From Aurantimonas manganoxydans SI85-9A1 (GTDB lineage: Bacteria; Pseudomonadota; Alphaproteobacteria; Rhizobiales; Rhizobiaceae): a DNA stretch of 64,000 nt. The DNA lies in assembly GCF_000153465.1 (NCBI RefSeq), contig NZ_CH672387.1, positions 2,147,903 through 2,211,902 of the forward strand, written 5' to 3'. Position numbers and translations under genes: made by a program. The notes beneath the pieces were generated by a model. It did not search any database and was not told the origin of the DNA. It saw nothing but the letters and a program-made list of their open reading frames with translations. Position 1 is the stretch's first letter. Each line of letters opens with the position of its first letter. This document shows, piece by piece, positions 8,275 to 18,925 of this stretch.

Positions 8275-11046
8275 ATGGATGTCGTCATCGTTGAATCGCC
8301 CGCCAAAGCGAAGACGATCAACAAGTATCTCGGCGGCAACTACCAGGTGATCGCCTCCTATGGTCACGTCCGCGACCTGCCGGCCAAGGACGGCTCGGTG
8401 CGCCCGGACGAGGACTTCGCGATGAGCTGGGAGGTCGGCAAGCCGTCCGTGAAGCGAATCAGCGAGATCGCCCAGGCGGTCAAGAAGGCCGACGGCCTCG
8501 TGCTAGCCACCGATCCGGATCGCGAAGGCGAAGCGATTTCCTGGCACGTCCTGGAAGTGCTGCGGCAGAAGAAGGTGATCGGCACCAAGCCGGTCAGCCG
8601 CGTTGTGTTCAACGCCATCACCAAGAAGGCCGTGCTCGACGCGATGGCCAATCCGCGCGCCATCGACGAGCCGCTGGTGGACGCCTATCTCGCCCGCCGC
8701 GCTCTCGACTATCTCGTCGGCTTCACCCTGTCGCCGGTGCTGTGGCGCAAGCTGCCCGGCGCCCGCTCGGCGGGCCGCGTCCAGTCGGTGGCGCTGCGCC
8801 TCGTCTGCGACCGCGAAGCCGAGATCGAGCGCTTCAAGAAGGAAGAGTACTGGCAGATCGCCGCGATGCTGGCGACGCCGCGCGGCGACGATTTCCGCGC
8901 CCGCCTCACCGGCTTCGGCGGCGACAAGCTGCAGAAGATGTCGATCGGCAACGGCGACAAGGCCGAGACGATCCGCGCCATGCTGGACGGGGCGACCTAC
9001 CGCGTCGACAGCGTCCAGGCGAAGCCGACCAAGCGCAATCCCGGCCCGCCCTTCACCACCTCGACGCTGCAGCAGGCCGCCTCCGCCAAGCTCGGCTTCT
9101 CGGCCTCGCGCACCATGCAGGTCGCGCAGCGGCTTTATGAAGGCGTCGATGTCGGCGGCGAGACCGTCGGTCTGATCACCTATATGCGGACCGACGGCGT
9201 GCAGATGGCGCCCGAGGCGATCGCCGACGCGCGCAAGTCGATCGGCGCCAGCTTCGGCGAGCGCTATGTTCCGGAAAAGCCGCGCTATTATTCGAGCAAG
9301 GCCAAGAACGCGCAGGAGGCCCACGAGGCCATCCGTCCGACCGAGTTCGGCCGCGCGCCCAAGGATGTCGAGCGCTATCTCGACCGGGACCAGGCGCGGC
9401 TCTACGACCTGATCTGGAAGCGCTGCATCGCCAGTCAGATGGCCTCCGCCGAGATCGAGCGCACCACGGCCGAGATCGTCGCCACCAATGGCGGTGAGAC
9501 CGCGACCCTGCGCGCCACCGGGCAGGTCATCAAGTTCGACGGCTTCATCGGTGCCTATGTCGAGCATCGCGACGACAGCAAGGCGAGCGATCCCGGCGAC
9601 GAGGATGACGACCGCGCACGGCTGCCGGAAATCCTTGCCGACGAGGACCTGGCCAAGCGCGCCATCGAGGCCTCGCAACACTTCACCGAGCCGCCGCCGC
9701 GCTATTCCGAGGCGTCGCTGATCAAGAAGATGGAAGAGCTCGGCATCGGCCGGCCCTCGACCTATGCCTCGACGCTGCAGACGCTGGAGGATCGCGGCTA
9801 TGTGGTGCAGGAAGCGCGCAAGCTCCTGCCTGACGCCAAGGGCCGTCTCGTCACCGCGTTCCTGCACAATTTCTTCGAGCGCTACGTCGAGTACGACTTC
9901 ACCGCGGCGCTGGAGGAGAAGCTTGACTTGATCTCGGCCGGCCAGCTTGCCTGGAAGGACGTGCTGCGCGAGTTCTGGCAGAACTTCTCCGCGCAGGTCG
10001 ACGGCACCAAGGAACTGCGGGTCACCAACGTTCTCGACGCGCTGAACGTCGAACTGGGACCGCTGGTCTTCCCGCCCAAGGAAGACGGCACCGAGCCGCG
10101 CGCCTGTCCGCGCTGCGGCAACGGCCAGCTGTCGCTGAAGCTCGGCAAGTTCGGCGCCTTCGTCGGCTGCTCGAACTATCCTGATTGCGGCTATACCCGC
10201 CAGCTCGGCACCAACATGTCGGGCGATGGCGCGGCCATGGACGAGGGGCCGTCGGATCTCGGCGTCGATCCGGAGACCGGCGAGCCGGTCACCCTGCGTA
10301 CGGGCCGTTTCGGCCCCTATGTCCAGCGCGGCGAAGGCAAGGAAGCCAAGCGCTCGTCCCTGCCCAAGGGCTGGCAGGCCAGCGAGATGGATCTCGACAA
10401 GGCGCTGCGGCTCCTGTCGCTGCCCCGCGAGGTCGGTCTGCATCCCGAAAGCGGCAAGCCGATCCTGGCCGGTCTCGGGCGCTACGGGCCGTTCCTCAAC
10501 CATGACGGCATGTACGCCAATCTCGAGACCATCGAGGACGTGTTCGAGGTCGGCCTCAACCGGGCCGTCACCGTCATCGCGGAGAAGAAGGAAAAGGGCG
10601 GCCGCGGACGTGGCACTCCCGCGGCGCTGGCGACCCTCGGCGAGCATCCCGAATATGGTGGCCAGATCACCGTTCGGGACGGCCGCTTCGGGCCCTATGT
10701 GAATGTCGGCAAGGTCAATGCGACGCTGCCCAAGGCCAAGGATCCCGCCAGCGTCACGCTGGAAGAGGCGATCCAGCTGATCAACGAGCGCGTCGAGAAG
10801 ACCGGCAAGACGCCGAATGCCAAGAAGGCGCCTGCCAAGAAGGCTGCCACGAAGAAGGCGCCCGCCAAGAAGGCCGCGACCAGGAAGACGGCGGCGAAGG
10901 CCGATGCCGATGGCGAGGCAGCGGTGAAGAAGCCAGCGGCCAAAAAAGCGCCCGCGAAGAAGGCTGTCGCGGCCAGGAAGCCGGCGGCGAAGACAACCAC
11001 GGAACCGCAGGCCGCCGACGATTCGGTGCCCTGGGATCAGGAGTAG
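8275..11046 (+). CDS. topA: DNA topoisomerase I (type IA)
   Basis: This 923-residue enzyme relaxes negative supercoils. The TOPRIM domain occupies roughly residues 1-120, with VESPAKAKTI and the acidic triad ATDPDREGE at 78-86. The active-site tyrosine is Tyr303 in GLITYMRTDGV. A Cys4 zinc ribbon begins at C611 (CPRCG, with later Cys in GCSNYPDCGY), followed by further repeat domains of the C-terminal region. The last 80 or so residues are Lys/Ala/Pro repeats (KKAPAKKAATKK) like histone H1 tails, ending in an acidic PWDQE. ATG 8275 is preceded by AGGA (8261-8264). rnr follows after 3 bp. Confidence 0.96.
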   Translation: MDVVIVESPAKAKTINKYLGGNYQVIASYGHVRDLPAKDGSVRPDEDFAMSWEVGKPSVKRISEIAQAVKKADGLVLATDPDREGEAISWHVLEVLRQKKVIGTKPVSRVVFNAITKKAVLDAMANPRAIDEPLVDAYLARRALDYLVGFTLSPVLWRKLPGARSAGRVQSVALRLVCDREAEIERFKKEEYWQIAAMLATPRGDDFRARLTGFGGDKLQKMSIGNGDKAETIRAMLDGATYRVDSVQAKPTKRNPGPPFTTSTLQQAASAKLGFSASRTMQVAQRLYEGVDVGGETVGLITYMRTDGVQMAPEAIADARKSIGASFGERYVPEKPRYYSSKAKNAQEAHEAIRPTEFGRAPKDVERYLDRDQARLYDLIWKRCIASQMASAEIERTTAEIVATNGGETATLRATGQVIKFDGFIGAYVEHRDDSKASDPGDEDDDRARLPEILADEDLAKRAIEASQHFTEPPPRYSEASLIKKMEELGIGRPSTYASTLQTLEDRGYVVQEARKLLPDAKGRLVTAFLHNFFERYVEYDFTAALEEKLDLISAGQLAWKDVLREFWQNFSAQVDGTKELRVTNVLDALNVELGPLVFPPKEDGTEPRACPRCGNGQLSLKLGKFGAFVGCSNYPDCGYTRQLGTNMSGDGAAMDEGPSDLGVDPETGEPVTLRTGRFGPYVQRGEGKEAKRSSLPKGWQASEMDLDKALRLLSLPREVGLHPESGKPILAGLGRYGPFLNHDGMYANLETIEDVFEVGLNRAVTVIAEKKEKGGRGRGTPAALATLGEHPEYGGQITVRDGRFGPYVNVGKVNATLPKAKDPASVTLEEAIQLINERVEKTGKTPNAKKAPAKKAATKKAPAKKAATRKTAAKADADGEAAVKKPAAKKAPAKKAVAARKPAAKTTTEPQAADDSVPWDQE

Positions 11047-11049
11047 ACC

Positions 11050-13317
11050 TTGGCGAAAGGCCGGTCCCGGAACGACGCACCGCCCGAGCTCACGCGCGAG
11101 GCGGTGCTCCGCTTCATCGCGGACAATCCCGGCCGCGCCTCCAAGCGCGACATCGCCAAGGCCTTTGCGGTCAAGGGCGACGGCCGCGTCGCGCTGAAGG
11201 ACCTCCTCGCCGATCTGCAGGCCGAGGGGCTTCTGGCGGGAAGTCGCAAGCGCTTCTCGACGCCGGGGGTTCTGCCGCCGGTGGCGGTCCTGGAGATTCG
11301 CAGCCGCGACGACGATGGCGGCCTGCTTGCCGAACCGGTGAGCTGGGACGAGGCGGTCGATGGCGAGCGGCCACGTCTGGCCGTGCGGCAGGATCGCGCC
11401 AAGGGCCCGGCGGCGGGCCTGGGCGAACGCATCCTCGCCAGCATCGAGGAGGACGAGGGCGGCACCCGGTTCGCCCGGATCATCCGCATTCTGGAGCAGC
11501 GCAAGACGACGGCCCTGGGCGTGTTCCGCGCCAGGCCCGGCGGCGGCGGCCGGGTCGAACCGGTGGAGCGCAAGCAGCCGGAATACGCCATCAAGCCCGG
11601 CGACGAGAACGGCGCGCGCGACGGCGACCTCGTGGCTGTCGAGCCGGGACCGCGGGCGCGTCTCGGCCTGCCCTTCGCCACGGTGACCGATGTCGTCGGC
11701 TCGATGGAATCGGAGCGCGCGATCTCGACCATCGCGCTGCACGCCCATTCCATTCCGCATGTCTTCCCGAAGGCGGTGCTGAGCGAGGCCGAGGCCGCCG
11801 GCCCGGCCAGCATGGATCATCGCGAGGACTGGCGGTCCCTGCCGCTGGTCACTATTGACCCCGCCGACGCCAAGGATCACGACGACGCGGTGCATGCCGT
11901 GCCTGACGACGACCCGGCCAATCCCGGCGGCATGGTGGTAACCGTCGCCATCGCCGACGTCTCCTACTACGTCCGCCCCGGCACCAAGCTCGATTCCGAG
12001 GCCCGGCTGCGCGGCAATTCGGTCTACTTCCCCGACCGGGTCGTGCCGATGCTGCCCGAGCGCATTTCCAACGACCTCTGCTCGCTGCGTGACAATGTCG
12101 ACCGGCCGGCGCTCGCCGTGCGGATGGTCCTCGGCGCCGATGGCGAGAAGCGGCGTCACAGCTTCCATCGCGTGATGATGCGCAGCCACGCCAAGATCGC
12201 CTACGAGGCTGCGCAGGCGGCCATCGACGGGGCGACCGGCGACGTCGACGCGCATGTCACCGAAACGATGCTGAAGCCGCTCTGGGCGGCCTACGCGCTG
12301 GCCCGCTCGGCGCGCGAACGCCGCCAGCCGCTTGACCTCGATTTGCCCGAGCGCAAGCTCAAGCTCGGCCCCGACGGCCGGGTGGAGAAAGTCGTCGTTC
12401 CGGCCCGCCTCGACGCCCACCGGCTGATCGAGGAGTTCATGATCCTCGCCAATGTCGCGGCGGCCGAAAGCCTCGAATCCAAGCGGCAGGCGCTGATCTA
12501 CCGCGCCCATGACGCCCCGTCCCTGGCCAAGCTGGAATCCCTGCGCGAGTTCCTGCGCACCCTGGAGATTTCGCTGGCCAAGAGCGGAACGCTGCGCCCC
12601 TCGCACTTCAACGGCATCCTCAGCCAGGTGAAGGCCAGCGAGCACGAGAGCCTCGTCAACGAGGTCGTGCTCCGTTCCCAGTCGCAGGCAGTCTACTCGC
12701 CGGACAATATCGGTCATTTCGGCCTGAACCTCGACCGCTACGCGCATTTCACCTCGCCGATCCGCCGCTATGCCGACCTCATCGTCCATCGGGCGCTGGT
12801 CACCGCCTTCGATCTCGGCGAAGGCGGGCTCAGCCGCGAGGACGAGGAAAACCTGCAGGCGACCGCGGAGGAGATCTCGCGCGCCGAACGCCGGGCCATG
12901 GCGGCCGAACGCGATACCGTCGACCGGCTGATCGCCCACCATCTGGCCGACCGGATCGGCGACGATTTCGAGGGACGCATAGCCGGCGTGACAAAAGCGG
13001 GGCTTTTCGTCGCGCTTCCGGCCTTTGGCGCCGACGGCTTCGTTCCCATATCGACACTGGGGAACGAGTTCTTCCATTATGACGAGGTCGGACGCTCGCT
13101 GGTTGGCGACCGCAGCGGCAACGGCTACCGCCTCGGCGACACAGTCGAGATTCGTCTAAAGGAAGCCATTCCGCTGGCCGGCTCGATGCAGTTCGAGATG
13201 CTCAGCGAGCCGCGCAAGCTGCCGCGCGAGGCGGGCTCGTTCCACAAGACCGGACGCAAGCAGCGCTTCGGCCGCCGCGAGAAGAACGTCGCCGGGAAGG
13301 TCAGGAAGAAACGATGA
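11050..13317 (+). CDS. rnr: ribonuclease R
   Basis: This 755-residue 3'-5' exoribonuclease of the RNB family degrades structured RNA. An N-terminal winged helix (TREAVLRFIADNPGRASKRD) is followed by cold-shock-like domains and the RNB catalytic centre with its Asp cluster (TIDPADAKDHDDAVH). FTSPIRRYADLIVHRAL comes next, then an S1 domain (EGRIAGVTKAGLFVAL) and a basic tail. The start is TTG at 11050; AGGAG (11039-11043) overlaps the topA stop at 6-nt spacing, and no better start exists upstream. The stop overlaps the start of the DUF983 gene. Confidence 0.95.
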   Translation: MAKGRSRNDAPPELTREAVLRFIADNPGRASKRDIAKAFAVKGDGRVALKDLLADLQAEGLLAGSRKRFSTPGVLPPVAVLEIRSRDDDGGLLAEPVSWDEAVDGERPRLAVRQDRAKGPAAGLGERILASIEEDEGGTRFARIIRILEQRKTTALGVFRARPGGGGRVEPVERKQPEYAIKPGDENGARDGDLVAVEPGPRARLGLPFATVTDVVGSMESERAISTIALHAHSIPHVFPKAVLSEAEAAGPASMDHREDWRSLPLVTIDPADAKDHDDAVHAVPDDDPANPGGMVVTVAIADVSYYVRPGTKLDSEARLRGNSVYFPDRVVPMLPERISNDLCSLRDNVDRPALAVRMVLGADGEKRRHSFHRVMMRSHAKIAYEAAQAAIDGATGDVDAHVTETMLKPLWAAYALARSARERRQPLDLDLPERKLKLGPDGRVEKVVVPARLDAHRLIEEFMILANVAAAESLESKRQALIYRAHDAPSLAKLESLREFLRTLEISLAKSGTLRPSHFNGILSQVKASEHESLVNEVVLRSQSQAVYSPDNIGHFGLNLDRYAHFTSPIRRYADLIVHRALVTAFDLGEGGLSREDEENLQATAEEISRAERRAMAAERDTVDRLIAHHLADRIGDDFEGRIAGVTKAGLFVALPAFGADGFVPISTLGNEFFHYDEVGRSLVGDRSGNGYRLGDTVEIRLKEAIPLAGSMQFEMLSEPRKLPREAGSFHKTGRKQRFGRREKNVAGKVRKKR

Positions 13318-13751
13318 ACAGTGTGACCATGCACGCAGATGCCGAGGCCCGTGCCAACAGCGCCGAAGGCGATCGCCCGCTCTGGCCGGCGCTCGTCAAC
13401 GGCTTCCGTTGCCGCTGCCCCAATTGCGGTGAAGGCAAGCTGTTCCGCAGCTATCTGCGCAGCGTCGACGACTGCAGCGTATGCGGCCAGGAGATCCACC
13501 ATCACCGCGCCGACGACCTGCCGCCCTATCTGACGATCTTCATAGTCGGGCATATCGTGGTCGCGCTCTTCATGGGTGTGGAAGCCTCCTACGAACTCTC
13601 GATGTGGACGCATCTGGCGATGTGGGTTCCGGTCACGCTGGTGCTCTCCCTGGCGCTCCTGCAGCCTCTGAAGGGCGCCACCATCGGCCTGCAATGGTCG
13701 TTGCGCCTCGGCGGCTTCGGCACCGAGGATGAGGCGGATCGCGTCGGGTGA
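13314..13751 (+). CDS. DUF983 membrane protein with CxxC pairs
   Basis: In this 145-residue protein, a cytosolic N-terminal part has two Cys pairs (CPNCGEGKLF and CSVCG), a likely zinc or redox knuckle. Two hydrophobic segments follow (YLTIFIVGHIVVALFM and LAMWVPVTLVLSLALLQPL). These features define DUF983, whose biochemical role is unknown. ATG 13314 overlaps the rnr stop (ATGA), and its own stop overlaps the GTG of the NUDIX gene (GTGA), so it is translationally coupled on both sides. Confidence 0.88.
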   Translation: MNSVTMHADAEARANSAEGDRPLWPALVNGFRCRCPNCGEGKLFRSYLRSVDDCSVCGQEIHHHRADDLPPYLTIFIVGHIVVALFMGVEASYELSMWTHLAMWVPVTLVLSLALLQPLKGATIGLQWSLRLGGFGTEDEADRVG

Positions 13752-14506
13752 GCGAGGCCGGTGATCCGCTCGCCACACTGAACGCCGAACGGGCGCGGCT
13801 CGCCCGGCCGAGCGGACTGCCGGCGGCGAAGGCGATCCGCGACGCCGGGACGCTGCTCATCGTCGACGACAGCGACGGCACGGCCCGTGTCCTGATGGGA
13901 CGGCGCTCCACGAAGCATGTCTTCATGCCGGGACGCTACGTCTTTCCGGGCGGTCGGGTCGATCCGTCAGATCTGGCGATGGCCCGAGACTTCGCCCTGT
14001 CCGACCCCGCTTTCGAGCGGCTCTGTGCCGGTCCCCCGGCCCGCTACGACCGCCGGCGGGCCACCGCGACCGCACTCGCCGCGATCCGGGAAACCTTCGA
14101 GGAGGCCGGCGCCATGATCGGCGCGCCCGGCAGCTTCGCCGGCAAGGGCGAGCACTGGAGCGTCTTCGGCGCACGCGGCATCCGCCCCGCCCCGGAGATG
14201 CTGGTGCCCATTGCGCGGGCGATCACGCCCCCCGGTCCCCCGCGGCGCTACGATACCCGCTTCTTCTGCGTTGCCGCCGATGCGATCGGCCATCAGCTTG
14301 CCCTCGACGAATTGCCGACGGACGAGCTGGAGGAGCTTGCCTGGGTCGATCTGAACGCGCTTCAGGAGCTGTCGCTGGCGCCGATCACCCTGCGCATCGT
14401 CAGTGATCTGAAGGCCCGCATCGCCGACGGGACCTGGCGCGACCCGGCGCGGCCGATGCCGTTCTACCGGGCCATTCGCGGCCAGTTCGTACGCGAATCG
14501 CTCTGA
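13748..14506 (+). CDS. NUDIX hydrolase family protein
   Basis: This 252-residue protein has a NUDIX-type fold: FMPGRYVFPGGRVDPSD followed, after an insertion of about 45 residues, by AIRETFEEAGAMIG, which supplies the REx2EExG metal-binding half. The split NUDIX box resembles the NUDT7/19-like (CoA or acyl-CoA diphosphatase) group, but the substrate cannot be fixed from sequence. The start is GTG 13748, overlapping the previous stop. The MFS transporter gene follows after 19 bp. Confidence 0.86.
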   Translation: MSEAGDPLATLNAERARLARPSGLPAAKAIRDAGTLLIVDDSDGTARVLMGRRSTKHVFMPGRYVFPGGRVDPSDLAMARDFALSDPAFERLCAGPPARYDRRRATATALAAIRETFEEAGAMIGAPGSFAGKGEHWSVFGARGIRPAPEMLVPIARAITPPGPPRRYDTRFFCVAADAIGHQLALDELPTDELEELAWVDLNALQELSLAPITLRIVSDLKARIADGTWRDPARPMPFYRAIRGQFVRESL

Positions 14507-14525
14507 CGCAACGGGGCGGTGACCG

Positions 14526-15725
14526 ATGGACAGGCAAACCGCCGACGACATCGTGGCCGAAGCGGAAGCCGGGATCGAACGCGTCGACTGGGTTGCTGCC
14601 GGTGCCGCCATCGCCTCGATCAGCGCCGTCGGCATCGCGCTCGGTCTTGGCCTGCCGCTGCTCAGCGTCATCCTCGAAAGCCGTGGCATCTCCACCACGA
14701 TGATCGGCGCCAATACGGCCGTCGCGGGCGTCGCCTCGCTGCTGGCCGCGCCGCTCGTCACGCCCATTGCGCGCGTCCTCGGCGTGCGGCTGTCGATGCT
14801 GATCGCGATCGTCCTGTCCGGCGTCTCGGCCCTCGGCTTCTACTATTTCACCGCCTTCTGGACGTGGTTCCCGCTGCGACTGGTCTTCCACTTCGCCATC
14901 ACCGCGCTGTTCGTCCTGTCGGAGTTCTGGATCAACGCGGCCGCGCCGCCGAGCCGCCGCGGCTTCATTCTCGGCATCTATGCGACCGTCCTGTCGCTCG
15001 GCTTTGCGCTCGGCCCCTACATCTTCTCGGTGGTGGGCTCCCAGGGCTTCCTGCCCTTCGCGATCGGCTCGGGCGTCATCTTCGCCTCGGCGATCCCGCT
15101 GCTGTTCGCCTGGGACCGCCAGCCGGCGCTGGGCGAGCGGCGTCACGGGGCGTTCTGGCGCCATATTGTGTCGGTTCCGACGGCCACCGGCGCGGTGCTG
15201 ATCTTCGGCGCGGTCGAAGCCGGGGGATTCGCCCTCTTCCCGATCTATGGCGAGCGGCTCGGCTACACCGAGGCAGCGGCGGCGCAATTGCTTATCGCCA
15301 TCGGCCTCGGCAATGTCCTGATGCAGATCCCGATCGGACTGATTTCCGACCGGGTCCGCGACCGGCGTTCGCTCCTGACCCTGTTCGCGGCGGTCGGACT
15401 GGTCGGCACACTCTGCCTGCCGCTCCTGGGCACCGACTGGTGGCTGATGGCGAGCCTCCTGTTCCTGTGGGGCGGCGTCGTGGCCGGGCTCTACACGGTC
15501 GGCCTCGCCCATCTCGGCTCGCGACTCGGGGGCGCCGATCTTGCCGCCGCCAACGCCGCCTTCGTGTTCTGCTATTCGGCCGGCATGCTGGTCGGTCCGC
15601 AGACCATCGGTTCTTCGATGGATCTCTTCGGCTACAACGGATTTGCCTGGGCTCTGGCGCTGTTCTTCGGGCTTTATCTGGCTCTGACCGTCGCCCGCAT
15701 GGTCTGGGCCCGCGACCGGTCTTGA
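14526..15725 (+). CDS. MFS transporter
   Basis: This 399-residue protein has about twelve hydrophobic helices in two halves, separated by a polar segment near residues 200-215 (WDRQPALGERRHG). The second half repeats an MFS-like loop (GLISDRVRDRRSLL). The overall pattern is like YcaD-type sugar/drug efflux MFS members, but the substrate is unknown. ATG 14526 lies 19 bp after the NUDIX gene. The TGA at 15723-15725 sits inside the -35 region of the candidate rpmG promoter. Confidence 0.9.
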   Translation: MDRQTADDIVAEAEAGIERVDWVAAGAAIASISAVGIALGLGLPLLSVILESRGISTTMIGANTAVAGVASLLAAPLVTPIARVLGVRLSMLIAIVLSGVSALGFYYFTAFWTWFPLRLVFHFAITALFVLSEFWINAAAPPSRRGFILGIYATVLSLGFALGPYIFSVVGSQGFLPFAIGSGVIFASAIPLLFAWDRQPALGERRHGAFWRHIVSVPTATGAVLIFGAVEAGGFALFPIYGERLGYTEAAAAQLLIAIGLGNVLMQIPIGLISDRVRDRRSLLTLFAAVGLVGTLCLPLLGTDWWLMASLLFLWGGVVAGLYTVGLAHLGSRLGGADLAAANAAFVFCYSAGMLVGPQTIGSSMDLFGYNGFAWALALFFGLYLALTVARMVWARDRS

Positions 15726-15749
15726 CTTGGCTGCCGTCATGGCTATGGT
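15722..15749 (+). promoter_or_regulatory. candidate sigma-70-type promoter of rpmG
   Basis: TTGACT (15722-15727) and TATGGT (15744-15749) are separated by 16 bp. They lie at the end of the MFS gene and about 160 bp upstream of rpmG, which has no other nearby gene start. The prediction is by consensus only. Confidence 0.42.
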
Positions 15750-15911
15750 CCGGCTCGAATTCGCCGACGCCCTGCGCCGGCGCATCGTCGCGTGCTACCG
15801 CTGCAGCGGCTTTTCGCGAATCGAACAATTTGGGTTTCCGCCGTCATCTGGACGAACGGCACAGGGCCGGTCGGATCGAGACGCGGCACGCATCAGCGAA
15901 CGGATAGGGCC

Positions 15912-16079
15912 ATGGCCAAGGCAACCACGATCAAGATCAAGCTCCTCTCGACCGCCGACACCGGCTTCTTCTACGTCGCGCGCAAGAACAGCCGCACGAT
16001 GACGGAGAAGATGGTCAAGACCAAGTACGACCCGGTCGCGCGGAAGCACGTCGAGTTCCGCGAAGCCAAGATCAAGTAA
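15912..16079 (+). CDS. rpmG: 50S ribosomal protein bL33
   Basis: This 55-residue ribosomal protein begins [20 protein letters not shown] and ends in a basic tail ([11 protein letters not shown]). It lacks the CxxC pairs of zinc-binding L33 paralogues, so it is the Cys-free C- form that works without zinc. It sits near the 50S E site. It is separated from the MFS gene by a leader of about 160 bp and is followed directly by a terminator, so it is probably monocistronic. Confidence 0.96.
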   Translation: MAKATTIKIKLLSTADTGFFYVARKNSRTMTEKMVKTKYDPVARKHVEFREAKIK

Positions 16080-16115
16080 GCTCCGGCAGGCATCTGCCTG
16101 CCACGGACGAATCGG

Positions 16116-16145
16116 GCGCCGCTCCGGCAACGGGGCGGCGCTTTT
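16116..16145 (+). terminator. rho-independent terminator after rpmG
   Basis: Stem GCGCCGC (16116-16122) pairs with GCGGCGC (16135-16141) around a 12-nt loop. TTTT (16142-16145) follows directly, 36 bp after the rpmG stop. Confidence 0.8.
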
Positions 16146-16161
16146 CGTCGTCAGGGCAGCA

Positions 16162-16179
16162 GTTGTGCGCGGGCACAAC
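16162..16179. repeat. short inverted repeat GTTGTGC-N4-GCACAAC
   Basis: A perfect 7-bp inverted repeat with a 4-bp spacer lies 45 bp upstream of the hydrolase start at 16224. It could be an operator or an RNA hairpin in the leader; nothing else identifies it. Confidence 0.4.
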
Positions 16180-16223
16180 CCAGAGTACCGTGACCGTGCG
16201 GCAGATGCGTGCGGAGCCCGGAC

Positions 16224-17231
16224 ATGGCGAAGCATCTGATTCTGGTTCACGGGCGCTCGGTGAAACCAGCCGGCAGCCTGATGGCGGCGATGGTCGAGAC
16301 GGCCCTTCGCGAGGGGTTGCGACGGGCCGATGCCGGGATCGCGTTGAGCGATCTCGAAGCCGGCGACCTCAAGCTGTCCTTTATCTATTACGGCGACATC
16401 AACAACGAGATCGCCGCGGCCGATCCTGCCAAGCGCGCCATCCTCGCCGCGACCAACGATCCGCGTTATGCGTTCCGGCCCGCCCTGCCCTTTGACCTGA
16501 TCGAGGCAGGCTACGCCCTCACCTCAGCGCTGCGTCGCTTCAACCGGACGACCTATCGCGCCGTACTGGCCGAGGCTGAGGACTGGCGGCTGCTCGACGA
16601 GGCGGCGGACATCGCCAGCCTGTTCGGCCAGCTCTTCACCTTCGGCTTCCTGAACGACCGGCTGATCTCGAGCGCCCTGCCGGATCTGTCGGCCTATCTC
16701 ACCTCGCAGATCGTCTCCTCGGCGATCCGCAGCCGGCTGCAGTCGGTGCTTCTCCCGGCGATGGAGGCGCGCGACGACATCTGCCTCCTGACCCACAGCA
16801 TGGGCTGCATCGTCGCCTGGGACGTGTTGTGGAAGCTGTCCTACATGAGCGAATACGAGCCGCTGCGGGCGCGTGGCGGCCATGTCGCGCGCTGGATCAC
16901 CTGTGGCTGCCCGCTGGGCGAACCGGGCGTACGGCGCAATCTGCTGGGCGGATGGGCACGGGCGAACGAGGAGTTTCCACGACAGATCCGGCAATGGCGC
17001 AACATCCACGCCGAGGACGACTACATCGCCCATGTCGAGCGGATGCGGTCCACCTTCGGCGCCATGATGCGCGCCGGCTTCGTCGGGCAGATCAGCGACC
17101 GCAAGATCTACAATTGCTGGCACTACGCCGATGCGGCGACCGGCGCCCTCGTCTCCAACCCGCACGATCTCTACGGCTATCTGATGCACCCGGCGATGGG
17201 CGCCGCCATTGCCGAATGGGCCCAGCATTGA
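16224..17231 (+). CDS. alpha/beta-hydrolase-like protein
   Basis: This 335-residue protein starts MAKHLILVHGRS, a beta strand followed by an HG oxyanion-type turn. It carries a nucleophile-elbow-like THSMGC with Ser192 (G-x-S-x-G relaxed to H-S-M-G). Later Asp (HAEDDY) and His (NCWHYAD) residues could complete a triad. It resembles esterase/lipase-type folds without a specific family match, and the substrate is unknown. ATG 16224 has GGAG 7 nt upstream; a GTG at 16209 is the alternative. It is convergent with pccB. Confidence 0.72.
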   Translation: MAKHLILVHGRSVKPAGSLMAAMVETALREGLRRADAGIALSDLEAGDLKLSFIYYGDINNEIAAADPAKRAILAATNDPRYAFRPALPFDLIEAGYALTSALRRFNRTTYRAVLAEAEDWRLLDEAADIASLFGQLFTFGFLNDRLISSALPDLSAYLTSQIVSSAIRSRLQSVLLPAMEARDDICLLTHSMGCIVAWDVLWKLSYMSEYEPLRARGGHVARWITCGCPLGEPGVRRNLLGGWARANEEFPRQIRQWRNIHAEDDYIAHVERMRSTFGAMMRAGFVGQISDRKIYNCWHYADAATGALVSNPHDLYGYLMHPAMGAAIAEWAQH

Positions 17232-17289
17232 TCGGCATGGTCTCAGGCAATGCGATCGCTCCCGGCCGTCGCCCTGCCCTCAGTTCCCC

Positions 17290-18822
<1,533 letters not shown>

Positions 18823-18925
18823 TGCCTGTTTCCTCACCTGTTGCGTCTCTACGCGGTCCTTGAGACCGTTCTGCCTTGCGGGCAGACCATAGCAGTGCCG
18901 CCGCCCGGGTCGAGCGGCGACCGGC

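Noticed and set aside
8503-13077. A 1524-codon open frame antisense to topA and rnr
   Set aside because: Both plus-strand genes are unmistakable. Long antisense frames arise from G+C-rich third positions, and the translation is low-complexity (Arg, Ala, Gly, Asp, Leu) without domains.
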